64,000 nucleotides of DNA. Source: Treponema sp. (GTDB lineage: Bacteria > Spirochaetota > Spirochaetia > Treponematales > Treponemataceae). The notes below the pieces were generated by a model. That model searched no databases. It had not been told where the DNA came from and saw only the letters and a list, made by a program, of their open reading frames with translations. Location of the stretch: the NCBI GenBank assembly GCA_016290335.1, contig JAEETM010000007.1, positions 11,666 to 75,665 on the forward strand. The letters run 5' to 3'. Position 1 is the first letter of the stretch, and the number at the start of each line of letters is the position of its first letter. This document shows positions 1 to 8,836 of the stretch, in pieces. Made by a program: the position numbers and the translations under genes.

Positions 1-25
1 TTACAAGGAAACAACAGAAAATAAA

Positions 26-826
26 ATGCGGACAGAACTGTATCATGCTATAATCGCAAACGATATAAATAAGGTTCAGAAATTAATACAAAATGGAGTT
101 GATATAAAATATATTGAACGCTGGCAGAGAAAAACTTTTTTAGATGTTGCCATTGCAAATAACAGTCCGGACATTTGCGAGCTTCTGATTCAGAACGGAC
201 TGGATGTAAATTATATAAATGGATATGGTCCAAAATATTCTTCAATCTTTCTTGCTGCAGATGCAGGTGCTTTAGATGCCGGAAAAGTTCTATTATCTCA
301 TGGAGCAAACTACAATCTTTTTGAATTGATTGATTACGGGCCGGACTGTTTTTATCATCTTGATTTTTTGTTAAAGTGCGGAGCAAATCCTGACAGGGGA
401 ATAAAGGACGGAATCTTTTCACCATTAATGTGGGCTATCCGCTGTGACAATAATCCGGCTGCGCAAACATTAATTAAATATGGGGCTGATGTTAATGTAG
501 TGGGAAAACATCACTGCACGGCTCTTCTTGTTGCAGTTGTGAGAAATAATAAAGAGATGGCAGGCCTTCTTCTTGAGCATGGTGCAAATGTTAATTCTAA
601 AATTGATGGAAAAACAAATCTGGAAGTTGCACTTTCTTTGAAAAATCCCGACAAAGAAATGATTCATCTCCTGAGCTTATGCGGTGGAAAAATCAGTTTA
701 AAACTTAATACTTTAGTTTACTGCCATAAGAGCAATAGTCTGTTTTTTCTCAAAAAATTATTAATTCCTGTAATTTTTTCTGAAGATATACAATTTATTT
801 TTTTGCTCCTGCAAATGGTAAAGTGA
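26..826 (+). CDS. Ankyrin-repeat protein
   Basis: A 266-residue protein made almost entirely of ankyrin-type repeats, with recurring patterns such as DVAIANNSPDICELLIQNGLDVN, LLLEHGANVN and TLIKYGADVN, broken here only to stay short. About six repeats lie between residues 10 and 225, followed by a hydrophobic tail of some 40 residues. Ankyrin repeats are protein-binding scaffolds with no catalytic role. An AAGGAA ribosome site lies just upstream of the chosen ATG. No signal peptide is seen, so it is probably cytoplasmic. Partner unknown. Confidence 0.8.
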   Translation: MRTELYHAIIANDINKVQKLIQNGVDIKYIERWQRKTFLDVAIANNSPDICELLIQNGLDVNYINGYGPKYSSIFLAADAGALDAGKVLLSHGANYNLFELIDYGPDCFYHLDFLLKCGANPDRGIKDGIFSPLMWAIRCDNNPAAQTLIKYGADVNVVGKHHCTALLVAVVRNNKEMAGLLLEHGANVNSKIDGKTNLEVALSLKNPDKEMIHLLSLCGGKISLKLNTLVYCHKSNSLFFLKKLLIPVIFSEDIQFIFLLLQMVK

Positions 827-882
827 TTATAGCAGCACTTCCTGTTTTGTGATATACGGTTAAAACTTCTGTAAAAATCTTG

Positions 883-911
883 TTGCCAATCCCCTTCCCG
901 CTAGATATAAT
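883..911 (+). promoter_or_regulatory. Sigma-70 type promoter of the HExxH protein gene
   Basis: TTGCCA at 883-888 and a perfect TATAAT at 906-911 are separated by 17 nt. An AAGGAG ribosome site follows at about 933, before the ATG at 946. Confidence 0.75.
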
Positions 912-945
912 ACATTGTTATTAAAAAATCTTAAGGAGTCTTTTT

Positions 946-1800
946 ATGAAAAAACTCTATAAATCTATTCTGGCATCTTTTGTTTTAGGGGTGCTTTGTT
1001 TTTCTGAGCTGGCTGCGGAAAGTATTCCAAAGCTGGGTTCATCCGGCAAGCTTGAAGGTACAATCGCTGTTGTTACCATGTTCCTTGATGACACCCGCTC
1101 TTCCTGGAACTTTAACAAAAAGAAAGATGTTGAAATGTATGACTATGTTTACTACGACATGCAGGTTGCCTGTGACTGGATTACAAAGTCGTGCAAGGAT
1201 TATGGCAGAAAAGTTAATTTTATCTGGGACTGGGATAAACATCCGGAGCTTTGCTTCAGTGGTGAAAAAATCTATATAAACGCAACTAACGAAAATGAGG
1301 ATATTCATTCCGAGGTTCAGTATCTTATCCGAAATTACATCGACAGCGAAAAGATTAAAAAGTCGCTCGGCGCAAACGGCATTATTTACGTTGCCTGCTT
1401 TAACACCTCTGCCCGCAACAGCGTAACAAGTATGACAGATGCCTGGTCTAGAGAGTATCCGATTAACGAAGAAATCTGCTATATGTTTATGCGCTGCGAT
1501 AAGGATGTTGAAGTTCCTGCCATGTTTGCTCACGAAATGCTTCATACCTTTGGTGCGCCTGATTTGTATACACCCGGCATGTTCGGCATTACACAGGAGT
1601 TTGTTAATTATATTGAATCTTCCAAGAGCAACGATATTATGGGCTTCCGCACAGGTTTAATCCCGAATACAGATACTCTTGATTATGATAATGTGCCTAA
1701 TGTTTTGGGTGAGCTTACAGCTTATTATATAGGACTAACAAACAGCAGCAAGACCGTGCAAAAGTGGGGATTCAAACCAAGCGATTACGCAACAAAATAA
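946..1800 (+). CDS. Secreted zinc-metallopeptidase-like protein
   Basis: The N-terminus has a Lys-rich start, a hydrophobic core and an Ala-Ala-Glu cleavage-like end (residues 1-24), so it should be exported. Residues near 196 read HEMLHTFGAPDLY, an HExxH zinc-binding motif with a downstream Gly and Asp as in several zinc peptidase families. The 284-residue chain otherwise matches no family I can name. It has its own sigma-70 promoter. Substrate unknown; a protease acting outside the cytoplasm is the simplest reading. Confidence 0.65.
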   Translation: MKKLYKSILASFVLGVLCFSELAAESIPKLGSSGKLEGTIAVVTMFLDDTRSSWNFNKKKDVEMYDYVYYDMQVACDWITKSCKDYGRKVNFIWDWDKHPELCFSGEKIYINATNENEDIHSEVQYLIRNYIDSEKIKKSLGANGIIYVACFNTSARNSVTSMTDAWSREYPINEEICYMFMRCDKDVEVPAMFAHEMLHTFGAPDLYTPGMFGITQEFVNYIESSKSNDIMGFRTGLIPNTDTLDYDNVPNVLGELTAYYIGLTNSSKTVQKWGFKPSDYATK

Positions 1801-1846
1801 TTTCTACTCTCACGGTTTGATAGACCTCGTATGTTATCTTAATAAT

Positions 1847-2437
1847 ATGAACAATAAATTAGATTATATTGCAATTGATTTTGAAACCGCAAACCAGTAC
1901 AAGAACAGTGCCTGCTCGGTTGGACTTGTGCGCTTTATTGACGGCCAGGAAGCTGATTCCTGCTATTCGCTTATTCATCCTGCCAAGATGTACTTTATTC
2001 CTGAATGGACAGAGCAGATTCATCACATCTCTTACAACGACGTTCGCAACAAACCGTATTTCCCCGAAATCTGGAATACCATGGTAATGCCTTTTATAAA
2101 TAAAACACCCGGTATTCCGTTAGTCGCACATAACGGCAATATGTTTGATATGCCGGTGATTAAAAGCTGCTGTGAATATTTTGGAATGCCCCTCCCCGAC
2201 TTTGAATATTTTGATTCCCTCATAGTTGCCCGCCGAACCTGGCCCGAAATGAAAACTCACCAACTCACAGTCCTTGGCAAACATTTTGGAATTGAATACC
2301 TCGCCCACGATGCCCTTGAAGATTCCCGAACCTGCGGACAACTGATTAAAATTGCAGCCGATAAATGGGGCGTTAATTCTGTTGAGGATTTACTTAAGGC
2401 GTGCAGAACTCTCTCTCACAAAATGATAGACTTATAA
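1847..2437 (+). CDS. DEDDh 3'-5' exonuclease, DNA polymerase III epsilon-like
   Basis: The chain opens with AIDFET (motif I, Asp and Glu), carries HNGNMFDMPVI (motif II Asp) near the middle and ends its catalytic part with HDALEDSRT (motif III, His and Asp). These are the metal-binding residues of the DEDDh exonuclease fold. At 196 residues it is a stand-alone nuclease rather than a polymerase subunit with a long tail. I chose the ATG at 1847 rather than an in-frame one at 1817, because the fold begins at once after it. There is no clear ribosome site upstream. Confidence 0.8.
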   Translation: MNNKLDYIAIDFETANQYKNSACSVGLVRFIDGQEADSCYSLIHPAKMYFIPEWTEQIHHISYNDVRNKPYFPEIWNTMVMPFINKTPGIPLVAHNGNMFDMPVIKSCCEYFGMPLPDFEYFDSLIVARRTWPEMKTHQLTVLGKHFGIEYLAHDALEDSRTCGQLIKIAADKWGVNSVEDLLKACRTLSHKMIDL

Positions 2438-2460
2438 AAATATCATGCTATAATAGTAGT

Positions 2461-3516
2461 ATGAGTAGAAAACTAAGTGACGAAGAAAAACGCCAGAACT
2501 TACTGGTCCGCGAAGAAAGACAACGTGAAAAAAGCGAAAGAGCAGAAAAAGAGCTCGATAACCGCTGTTATGATATTTTGCGAATCCTCAGGGATGCTGA
2601 TGAGAACTCCCCGGTAAAGTACAACTCAAAATATTTCGCAAAACTTTTTAAGGTCTCTGAGCCAACCATTTTCCGCCTCATCGAAAAAATGAGGAAACAG
2701 AATCTGCTTAAACAAAAACTGGTTAATGGAAATTACGCTATCGATCCGGATCATGAAGACCATATTTATTCCACAAAAACAAAAGAAAACATTGCACTTG
2801 TTGCAAGTCTGCGCGGGCTTTTGCAGCAATACAAAGGCACTCCACTTTTTGAAAGTGTGACAAAGCTCATCTATTTTCTTCAGCCCGAAGTTGCAAAAAA
2901 TGATTCAGTGCTTTCTTCCGGACGCGTTATTGTTTCTCCGCAGATGGAGTTTGATATTAACATCCACAACTGGGATAAGGTTTACACTGCGCTGAATAAA
3001 AATCATAAAATCAAATTCCGCTACACAAAATCCTACACCAAACAAAAACCGCAGCGTGTTGTCTGGCCTTACCAGTTGATTCTGGAAAACGGCTCGGTTT
3101 ATGTCTGGGCCTACAGCGAATATGCCGATATGATTCTGATGTACGACCTGAACTTCATGACAGACATTACGATTCTGAACGAAACCTTCAAGCTCCCGAA
3201 AGATTTTGACATAAACAATTACAGCGGCGGCGGACTACTCGGAGCCTTTGCCGGCACCAGCATCGAAAAGTTCAAAATCCGCTTCACCGGTTACGCCAAA
3301 GAATGGATTAAAAACCACAAGTGGGCCGACAACCAAACCCTCACCGAAGACGCCGACTCCACCACCATCACCTTCACCTCCAGCCAGTTCGAAAAAGTCC
3401 TCGAATCCATCCTCAGCTGGGGCCGCCAGGCCCAACCACTCGCCCCTGCCCGTTTAGTAAAAAGGTGGAAGGAAGAGATTAAGGCGATGGCGGAGATGGT
3501 GGAGGAAGGGAAATAG
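2461..3516 (+). CDS. WYL-domain transcriptional regulator
   Basis: The N-terminal third has a charged segment and then a winged-helix region (YFAKLFKVSEPTIFRLIEKM). Residues about 180-270 form a WYL-like domain with KFRYTKSY and RVVWPYQLILENGSVYVWAY. WYL regulators sense ligands and often sit near phage-defence loci. The ATG at 2461 lies five bases after a TATAAT box (2450-2455) and lacks a ribosome site, so the mRNA may be leaderless. The last 250 bp are clearly GC-richer than the rest. It converges on the small-protein operon downstream. Confidence 0.8.
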   Translation: MSRKLSDEEKRQNLLVREERQREKSERAEKELDNRCYDILRILRDADENSPVKYNSKYFAKLFKVSEPTIFRLIEKMRKQNLLKQKLVNGNYAIDPDHEDHIYSTKTKENIALVASLRGLLQQYKGTPLFESVTKLIYFLQPEVAKNDSVLSSGRVIVSPQMEFDINIHNWDKVYTALNKNHKIKFRYTKSYTKQKPQRVVWPYQLILENGSVYVWAYSEYADMILMYDLNFMTDITILNETFKLPKDFDINNYSGGGLLGAFAGTSIEKFKIRFTGYAKEWIKNHKWADNQTLTEDADSTTITFTSSQFEKVLESILSWGRQAQPLAPARLVKRWKEEIKAMAEMVEEGK

Positions 3517-3531
3517 AGTTCCTGTTATTAA

Positions 3532-3759
3532 TTAATAACATACCCACGGATATCGAACTACTCTCCGGCTGCCACATTCAGGACATTTTGCTCTCTTTGC
3601 TTTTTTGAAAATATTGTCAGGAAGGGATGGACCGGTGGGATTTGGTCCGATAAAGTGATTATTACATTTTAAACAAACTAAAGGCACTGGTTCACCATAA
3701 CGGGGAGGAACAACTCCATTTGACATATTCATAATATTTTTATTCACTAATTTTTTCAT
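3532..3759 (-). CDS. Small zinc-ribbon protein, last gene of the P1 operon
   Basis: A 75-residue protein with two CxxC knuckles, CLKCNNHF and CPECGSR, about 35 residues apart, which is the layout of a zinc ribbon. Such domains bind nucleic acid or protein. A strong GGAGG site precedes the ATG, and the preceding gene ends 14 bp upstream, so it is probably cotranscribed from the P1 motif near 5.1 kb. Function unknown. Confidence 0.6.
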   Translation of the reverse strand: MKKLVNKNIMNMSNGVVPPRYGEPVPLVCLKCNNHFIGPNPTGPSLPDNIFKKAKRAKCPECGSRRVVRYPWVCY

Positions 3760-3773
3760 AATAATCCTCCATA

Positions 3774-4067
3774 CTAAATTTTTTCCAAAGTATCCATCAT
3801 CATCTCAAAAACCTGCCTCTTTTGTGAGCTTGACAACTTGCTGGAATTAAGTGCTGATCTTATCTGGTTACAACAATAATCAATTTGTGCCTTTTCAACT
3901 TTTGCGTTGCATTTGATTTTGTTTATAGCGACTTCGGTTCTTTTGTTAATTCTACATAACTCAATATCCCGCAAATTATTTGATTCAACAATACGGGAAA
4001 TTGAAGACAATATACTGGCCGAACGCGAAGCTATAATACCACAATTCGAAATTACAATTGGACTCAT
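3774..4067 (-). CDS. Small unknown protein, P1 operon
   Basis: 97 residues: a Ser/Ile/Ala-rich apolar N-terminal third, then a charged helical part with four Cys. The start overlaps the end of the preceding gene by four bases (ATGA-type), so translation is probably coupled. Its layout, with an apolar head, a Cys-containing helical middle and a Lys/Glu tail, resembles that of the preceding gene, so the two may be diverged paralogues. No family recognised. Confidence 0.55.
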   Translation of the reverse strand: MSPIVISNCGIIASRSASILSSISRIVESNNLRDIELCRINKRTEVAINKIKCNAKVEKAQIDYCCNQIRSALNSSKLSSSQKRQVFEMMMDTLEKI

Positions 4068-4384
4068 TTTGTTAACTCCTTTACTAATTCAACAATTTGT
4101 GCCCCAGAAATCTTCTTTGATTCAAATGCTGTTTTCATACAATCTGATTTTATTTCCAACTGCTTACATTTCAAAAGATATTCTTTTTCAATTTTATTAT
4201 TTGCAATACTGGCACTTGCATTGATTTCACATTGTCTAACAGTTTTATTATTACAACTAGTTACGATTACTGCAACAGAATTAACAACCGATGGAACAGA
4301 TTTTATTATATTATTTGCGGCCAATAATGTTGAAGAGGGAGTTCCTGATTTTTTGATTGCTGGTATATTGGTTGTTTTGCTCAT
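4064..4384 (-). CDS. Small unknown protein with apolar head, P1 operon
   Basis: 106 residues. Residues 15-45 are Ser/Ala/Val/Ile-rich and could lie in or on a membrane. The rest is helical and charged, with Cys at several points, and ends KISGAQIVELVKELTK. A ribosome site precedes the ATG and the previous gene ends ten bases upstream. It resembles the next gene in overall layout. Function unknown. Confidence 0.55.
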   Translation of the reverse strand: MSKTTNIPAIKKSGTPSSTLLAANNIIKSVPSVVNSVAVIVTSCNNKTVRQCEINASASIANNKIEKEYLLKCKQLEIKSDCMKTAFESKKISGAQIVELVKELTK

Positions 4385-4394
4385 AATAATTCTC

Positions 4395-4682
4395 CTAATT
4401 GCATTTTTTAAGATTTAATTCAACTAATCTGTTTCTAATAACCTCATCGGAAGTTTGAGACACAAGTTCATTAGTTTCAGTCAGCTTTTCCATTACAGAT
4501 TCAAATTCACCTTCCTCAAACAATGATGCAAGAATATCCTGATTCATTTGTAATTTCTCATTACATTCATCATAAACATCGTTTAGCACAGAAATTGCAG
4601 AAGAAGTCCTATCTTCCATCTCAGAGATAATCGCTTTTTTTTCTAATCGTTTAGCATAGAGCATTTCAAAAAAATTATTCAT
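4395..4682 (-). CDS. Small helical unknown protein, P1 operon
   Basis: 95 acidic residues with heptad-like spacing of Leu, Ile, Met and Val and no long apolar stretch, so probably a soluble coiled-coil or helical bundle. It starts one base after the stop of the first gene of the operon, which implies coupled translation. No family recognised. Confidence 0.5.
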   Translation of the reverse strand: MNNFFEMLYAKRLEKKAIISEMEDRTSSAISVLNDVYDECNEKLQMNQDILASLFEEGEFESVMEKLTETNELVSQTSDEVIRNRLVELNLKKCN

Positions 4683-4683
4683 T

Positions 4684-5037
4684 TTATTTCCTTATTTCTC
4701 TGTTGTTATTATTTGAAAGTCTTGAAGCACAAAGCTGTTTGTCAGATTCTTTCATATTACAATCATTTAACTGTTTTGCGATAAGTCTCTTTTTATCAGC
4801 TTTATAATCCCTTTTTTCTTTATTTGTTTCCATTTGAACTTGATTTACATAATCACGGGCATTTTGATTGGCGCTGGCAACATTTCTATGATTTTTTTCT
4901 TCTACTCTATCAGCAATTTTTTTTGCAGCAAAAGCCCCTGCAGAAACTGCAACTGAAATACCTGCCGTCACAGTTTCGGCTGTGATGGCAGAAGATGCGA
5001 CTGCTGCGAATGGAACGAGTGGAATTAAAAAAAACAT
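4684..5037 (-). CDS. Small protein with hydrophobic N-terminus, first gene of the P1 operon
   Basis: 117 residues. Residues 1-40 are rich in Phe, Leu, Val, Ala and Ser and end at AKKIADRVEEKN. The remaining 75 residues are strongly charged and Asn/Lys-rich. An apolar head with a charged helical tail is also the layout of the small peptide genes among the CRISPR arrays. AAGGAGG precedes the ATG. The P1 motif lies 32-63 bp upstream. Membrane action is an inference. Confidence 0.55.
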   Translation of the reverse strand: MFFLIPLVPFAAVASSAITAETVTAGISVAVSAGAFAAKKIADRVEEKNHRNVASANQNARDYVNQVQMETNKEKRDYKADKKRLIAKQLNDCNMKESDKQLCASRLSNNNNREIRK

Positions 5038-5068
5038 AGTGGGCCTCCTTAATTTAGTACTTACACTT

Positions 5069-5100
5069 ATATTAGAGAGGTTCAGGTTTGAAAAATTGAT
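5069..5100 (-). promoter_or_regulatory. P-box P1, shared island promoter motif
   Basis: On the minus strand this reads ATCAATTTTTC, 12 nt, CTCTAATAT, the same bipartite motif and spacing found at seven other places in the CRISPR neighbourhood. It lies upstream of the five-gene small-protein operon. TAATAT can serve as a -10, but no TTGACA-like -35 sits at the usual distance. Confidence 0.6.
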
Positions 5101-5201
5101 ATATTTGTAAGAGATTTGTTTTGAGAAAAAAACAGATTTACTGTTGGAAAACGCAAAGAGATGAAAAATAGAAAAGCTGTAAAGATTGAGTGAAAGAATT
5201 C

Positions 5202-6473
5202 CTATATCTCTAATATTTTGAAGAGATTTTCAACACCCCGTTTTCCATCTTTATATATTGAAGGAATACTTGCAGCCGAAGGAGAATTACCACCTCTATT
5301 TTTTCCACCACCATGAGCGACCTGGTTTCTGAATCCTTCAAGATTTGAGAGTGGTATACGTAATTCCTTAAAGTTTTCACTCTTTAAATTATCAAGATAA
5401 TCGTGTCCTTTATCATGCCACCAATTATAATCTCCAATGTAATCTGGTTTTCCAAATTTTTCTACGATACTTGTTTCTACTGCAACCTGCAAAGTAATAA
5501 TTGCCTGAACATTTAATTTATGTTCAAAGAAAAAAACAGAATAATTATAAAGGGTTTTTGCTATTGAATTATTATCAACAAGTTTACATATTTTTTCAAG
5601 AACAGGCTTTATACTTTCCAGCCATTTAGGGGCGTCTTTCGGATATTTATCAAGAGCATTCCTTATTTGTGGAATTACATCACAGATTTGAAGTGAAAAA
5701 TTTGTTTGAACAATTTCTGAAAATCTTTTAATCGCTTTACTTCCTAAACTCCAATAAGGCTCGATTAATTCTGCAAGCTTAAACCCATCGAGTTTTGTAT
5801 TGAATACATTTAGGGCAATAGACAATTCAGAATAGTTCCAATAATTACTTAAATTCCGTACATGACCTTTTGATTTATCATTAATGAATAATTCTCCATA
5901 TACAATATCCAAAGAACGATTTCCTGTTTGTGATAATGAATATTGAAGTGATTGATATAACAAAACTGGCATAGATCTAAAACCGTGTGTTATATCAAAA
6001 AGAATATCATTCCCCTTTTTTACAAGATTTGTAGCTTCTGTATAACATTCAAAAAGTTCTTTTGCAGTATTATTATCTATAAGATGTGTGTGCTCCTTTA
6101 TCAATACTTCAATTGAAAATCTTTCGGAAAGATATTTTTCCAAACTATCAAGATTATCTCTACTAACTCCTTTTGGTGACTCTCCTACTTCTTTGCTTTC
6201 GCATTGATCAAATAAATTACTCCATAATTCAATTATTTCATCCCGATTATCATTATCTTTATCAATTAAACAATCCCATGATGAGGTATCTGTTCCAAGA
6301 ATTATAAGTTGATTTATTTCTTTATATTTACATTCCAACAAGGCCTGCATGAATAACCGTGTTTTAAAATGTTTTCCATTCTCAAAAGTATAATCTGTTT
6401 CTTCATATCCTTCGAAATTAGTTTTTGTTTTGTACATTCCTGTACCAAGCATAGAAATAAGTGTATACGCCAT
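5202..6473 (-). CDS. csx1: Csx1-like CARF-HEPN ribonuclease (TM1812 family)
   Basis: Residues 1-210 form a CARF domain of the TM1812 kind: N-terminal LISMLGTGMY, LIILGTDTSSWD, and the motif DITHGFRSMPVLLYQS with IVYGE after it. The C-terminal half is helical and ends in RNQVAHGGG near residue 381, the RxxxxH signature of a HEPN ribonuclease. Known relatives are dormant RNases activated when cyclic oligoadenylate binds the CARF domain. Here it would be the main killing or dormancy effector, since Cas10 has no HD nuclease. A GGAGG site precedes the ATG, and a 73-bp gap separates it from the RAMP gene upstream. Confidence 0.85.
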   Translation of the reverse strand: MAYTLISMLGTGMYKTKTNFEGYEETDYTFENGKHFKTRLFMQALLECKYKEINQLIILGTDTSSWDCLIDKDNDNRDEIIELWSNLFDQCESKEVGESPKGVSRDNLDSLEKYLSERFSIEVLIKEHTHLIDNNTAKELFECYTEATNLVKKGNDILFDITHGFRSMPVLLYQSLQYSLSQTGNRSLDIVYGELFINDKSKGHVRNLSNYWNYSELSIALNVFNTKLDGFKLAELIEPYWSLGSKAIKRFSEIVQTNFSLQICDVIPQIRNALDKYPKDAPKWLESIKPVLEKICKLVDNNSIAKTLYNYSVFFFEHKLNVQAIITLQVAVETSIVEKFGKPDYIGDYNWWHDKGHDYLDNLKSENFKELRIPLSNLEGFRNQVAHGGGKNRGGNSPSAASIPSIYKDGKRGVENLFKILEI

Positions 6474-6546
6474 AAGCCCTCCAAAGTTGTTATATGTTCA
6501 CGAAATATATTTTTTGTGATATTGGTTTCTATTATTTTTTATGGTT

Positions 6547-8376
6547 CTAATTATTAGAACGACTATCATTCTTTTTAAGCATCGATACCTGATCATCATT
6601 AGTATAAGAAGATAAGAACCTATGCTTTTCTTTTGCCACCAAAAAGTCATTATTTGACTTCTGTAAACTCATGTGACTCAAATCCCAGTTTGGACGGTCA
6701 GCATTCTTTGGATCTGCCATTGCTTTGAGTTCTTGCAGCTGCTTACATTTTTTCCAGCCAACAACTTTTCTTTCCATATAATTTTCAAAATCTTGTATCC
6801 ATTCATTTTTTTCTTCGGCAGAAGCTTCCTGGTAAATGTTTTCAGAAGAATTATTTTTTAAGAAAGACAAAGATTTAATATCTGCTTTTATCTGGCCAAA
6901 ACCATAAGGTTTTCCCATTCCTATTGAATGCAAAAGATTATCATTTCCCCATGTTATAGCCCAAAGCAATAATCCGAGTTCTTCTTTTTTTAAGTTATGG
7001 AAGTGGATTTTTCCCGAAAACACGGTTCCTTCTTGTAGAGGAGAAAAACTTGAAGCAGATTTCAATTGATCAGAATTTACAGAAAGAGGATTTGGTGTAT
7101 CTCTTACTGGATAACGTTTCCACCCCCGTAGGGTTACATCTTTGTCCATCAGAGTTTTGTATTTTGAAGAATTTGCATCCTGTTGAATGTAGTTTGGATA
7201 ATATGTTGGTTTTGGATTACTTAAAACAGTAGTGACCTGTTGAGATAATAATTTACTATCTGTTACAGCATCTTCAAATTGCACTCTTCCTCGTAAAGAC
7301 ATATTGTTTTCATTAGAGATTTTTCCGAATATGCATTCTACAAAATCCATATTATCTGAAAAATGCAACTCTGATGAATTTTTGATTGCATCATGAAGAT
7401 TACATTCATATGGCAATTTGAACATTTGCGCTAACCCAATTGCAAACAATTCATTTTTTTTGTTGGTCAGATAAAAAACAGGAAGCCCCGGATATCCAAA
7501 TTTTTTATAATCACTCAGTTCGTTTCTCAAAGCTTTTCCAGGCTTCTGATTAGCAGAATCTGGTATATTAATATCATCAAATTTTCTTATTATTTCTTTT
7601 GGAACTGGAATAGAATCTATTTTTTTATCCTCAAATATAAAGTCCATATGTTTTCTTCCACAAGAACCTGTAAGTACAGAAAAACCAGGTTTTGCTCCAG
7701 AGAATTGAGTAAAATTAATTTTTTCGACCTTTGCATATTTTAATTTCAGATTATCTTGTTTCTTTTTCATAAAATGATGCTTATGTACTTTCACAGGATT
7801 TGCAGTAAAAAACACTTCAACTTTATTCGCGATTTTTCTAATTCTTTTTTTTGAATCTTTATTTCTCAAGTCTTTTTTATAAAGATTTTCCAATACTGAA
7901 TCTTCAATACGGTAATATTTGACTGGATATAAAAACCACTCTCCACTTTCGCTATTCTGTTCAAGCCATCCTGCTTTAGACAAAGCCTCATAGGCTCCAT
8001 TATCCTCTTTAGTAAAATGACGTGTATACAATCCTCCATTCTGTAAATCTCTCACACTCAGAATAGGATTCGAAACTCTACTGAATTTTCCAAAAGATGC
8101 AATTTCCATTATATTACGGAGCATTCCTCTAAGACTCGAGCCTGGAATTGCGTATTTTCCATTCGCTAGCGTGTAATTGGGAATAGGGACATTTTCATTT
8201 TCTTTTTCATCTCCTTTGCCATTTCCAATGAAAACAGGAGTTTGAGCAGTATATTTGACATTGATTGTTCCCGAAATCCCATCTTCAAATGGCTGGTCAA
8301 TTGAAACTAGATCTGCCCATTCCGGGAAAACAACAGTTTGTGCAAGTGGAACAAAATTATAAGGAGCTTTTATCAT
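6547..8376 (-). CDS. Large RAMP (Cas7-like) protein of type III-D, TIGR03986-like
   Basis: A 609-residue RAMP-superfamily protein. The N-terminus shows the usual strand pattern (ISGTINVKYTAQTPVFIGNG) and the loop YAIPGSSLRGMLRNIME. A second glycine-rich region near residues 500-530 reads IGMGKPYGFGQIK. Such proteins form part of the crRNA-bound backbone. The chosen ATG overlaps the csx19 stop by four bases behind a GGAGGAAAAG site; an earlier in-frame start would overlap csx19 by 40 bp. The long insertion between the two conserved parts is Lys/Asn-rich. Confidence 0.8.
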   Translation of the reverse strand: MIKAPYNFVPLAQTVVFPEWADLVSIDQPFEDGISGTINVKYTAQTPVFIGNGKGDEKENENVPIPNYTLANGKYAIPGSSLRGMLRNIMEIASFGKFSRVSNPILSVRDLQNGGLYTRHFTKEDNGAYEALSKAGWLEQNSESGEWFLYPVKYYRIEDSVLENLYKKDLRNKDSKKRIRKIANKVEVFFTANPVKVHKHHFMKKKQDNLKLKYAKVEKINFTQFSGAKPGFSVLTGSCGRKHMDFIFEDKKIDSIPVPKEIIRKFDDINIPDSANQKPGKALRNELSDYKKFGYPGLPVFYLTNKKNELFAIGLAQMFKLPYECNLHDAIKNSSELHFSDNMDFVECIFGKISNENNMSLRGRVQFEDAVTDSKLLSQQVTTVLSNPKPTYYPNYIQQDANSSKYKTLMDKDVTLRGWKRYPVRDTPNPLSVNSDQLKSASSFSPLQEGTVFSGKIHFHNLKKEELGLLLWAITWGNDNLLHSIGMGKPYGFGQIKADIKSLSFLKNNSSENIYQEASAEEKNEWIQDFENYMERKVVGWKKCKQLQELKAMADPKNADRPNWDLSHMSLQKSNNDFLVAKEKHRFLSSYTNDDQVSMLKKNDSRSNN

Positions 8377-8834
8377 TTCTTTTCCTCCGAGAAACCTGTA
8401 AACGCAGAACAATAAGGACGATAGCCTAATTCATTATCAAATTTATAAAAAACATTATAATTTAAGTAAGTATCATTTCCAAGTTTTGAAAGTAGTTTTA
8501 CACTTTTCTTTAATACAGAAACACCCTCATCAGATTCTTTATAAGTAAACAAATTCCAGTTTTTACCATCAAAACGAACCGATAATGAATTTCCGCTTGT
8601 ATTGAAAAACTCTCCTGCGAGTATATGTTCATCTGTTTCTTCAAAATCTGTACCGGAAATTCTTTTTGCTGGCGTTGACTGCAAGGAAACCCAACCATCG
8701 ATTGGAGAAAAGTTCTTTATTTCATGAAGGACCTCGGCATTTGTGCCTACAGTTTTTGGATAGACACAAATTTTTGTTTCAGTAAAATTACTTTGGGTTT
8801 GTTTGTTTAGGAAAGCCAAATCTTCGTTATTCAT
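8373..8834 (-). CDS. csx19: Csx19-like type III-D protein
   Basis: 153 residues with no catalytic motif. Position (between two RAMP genes in a csx10-containing operon), size and features such as GWVSLQSTPAKRI and LAGEFFNTSGNSLSVRFDG fit the Csx19 (TIGR03984) family, known only as a III-D accessory or subunit. It starts two bases after the Cas7-Cas7 stop and overlaps the next gene by four bases. No obvious Cas11 small subunit exists in the operon, so this protein may fill that place; that is inference. Confidence 0.65.
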   Translation of the reverse strand: MNNEDLAFLNKQTQSNFTETKICVYPKTVGTNAEVLHEIKNFSPIDGWVSLQSTPAKRISGTDFEETDEHILAGEFFNTSGNSLSVRFDGKNWNLFTYKESDEGVSVLKKSVKLLSKLGNDTYLNYNVFYKFDNELGYRPYCSAFTGFSEEKK

Positions 8835-8836
8835 AA

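Noticed and set aside
3248..3457. Pro/Ser-rich and Gly/Glu-rich frames over the WYL gene end
   Set aside because: They arise from the GC-rich 3' end of the WYL gene read in other frames.
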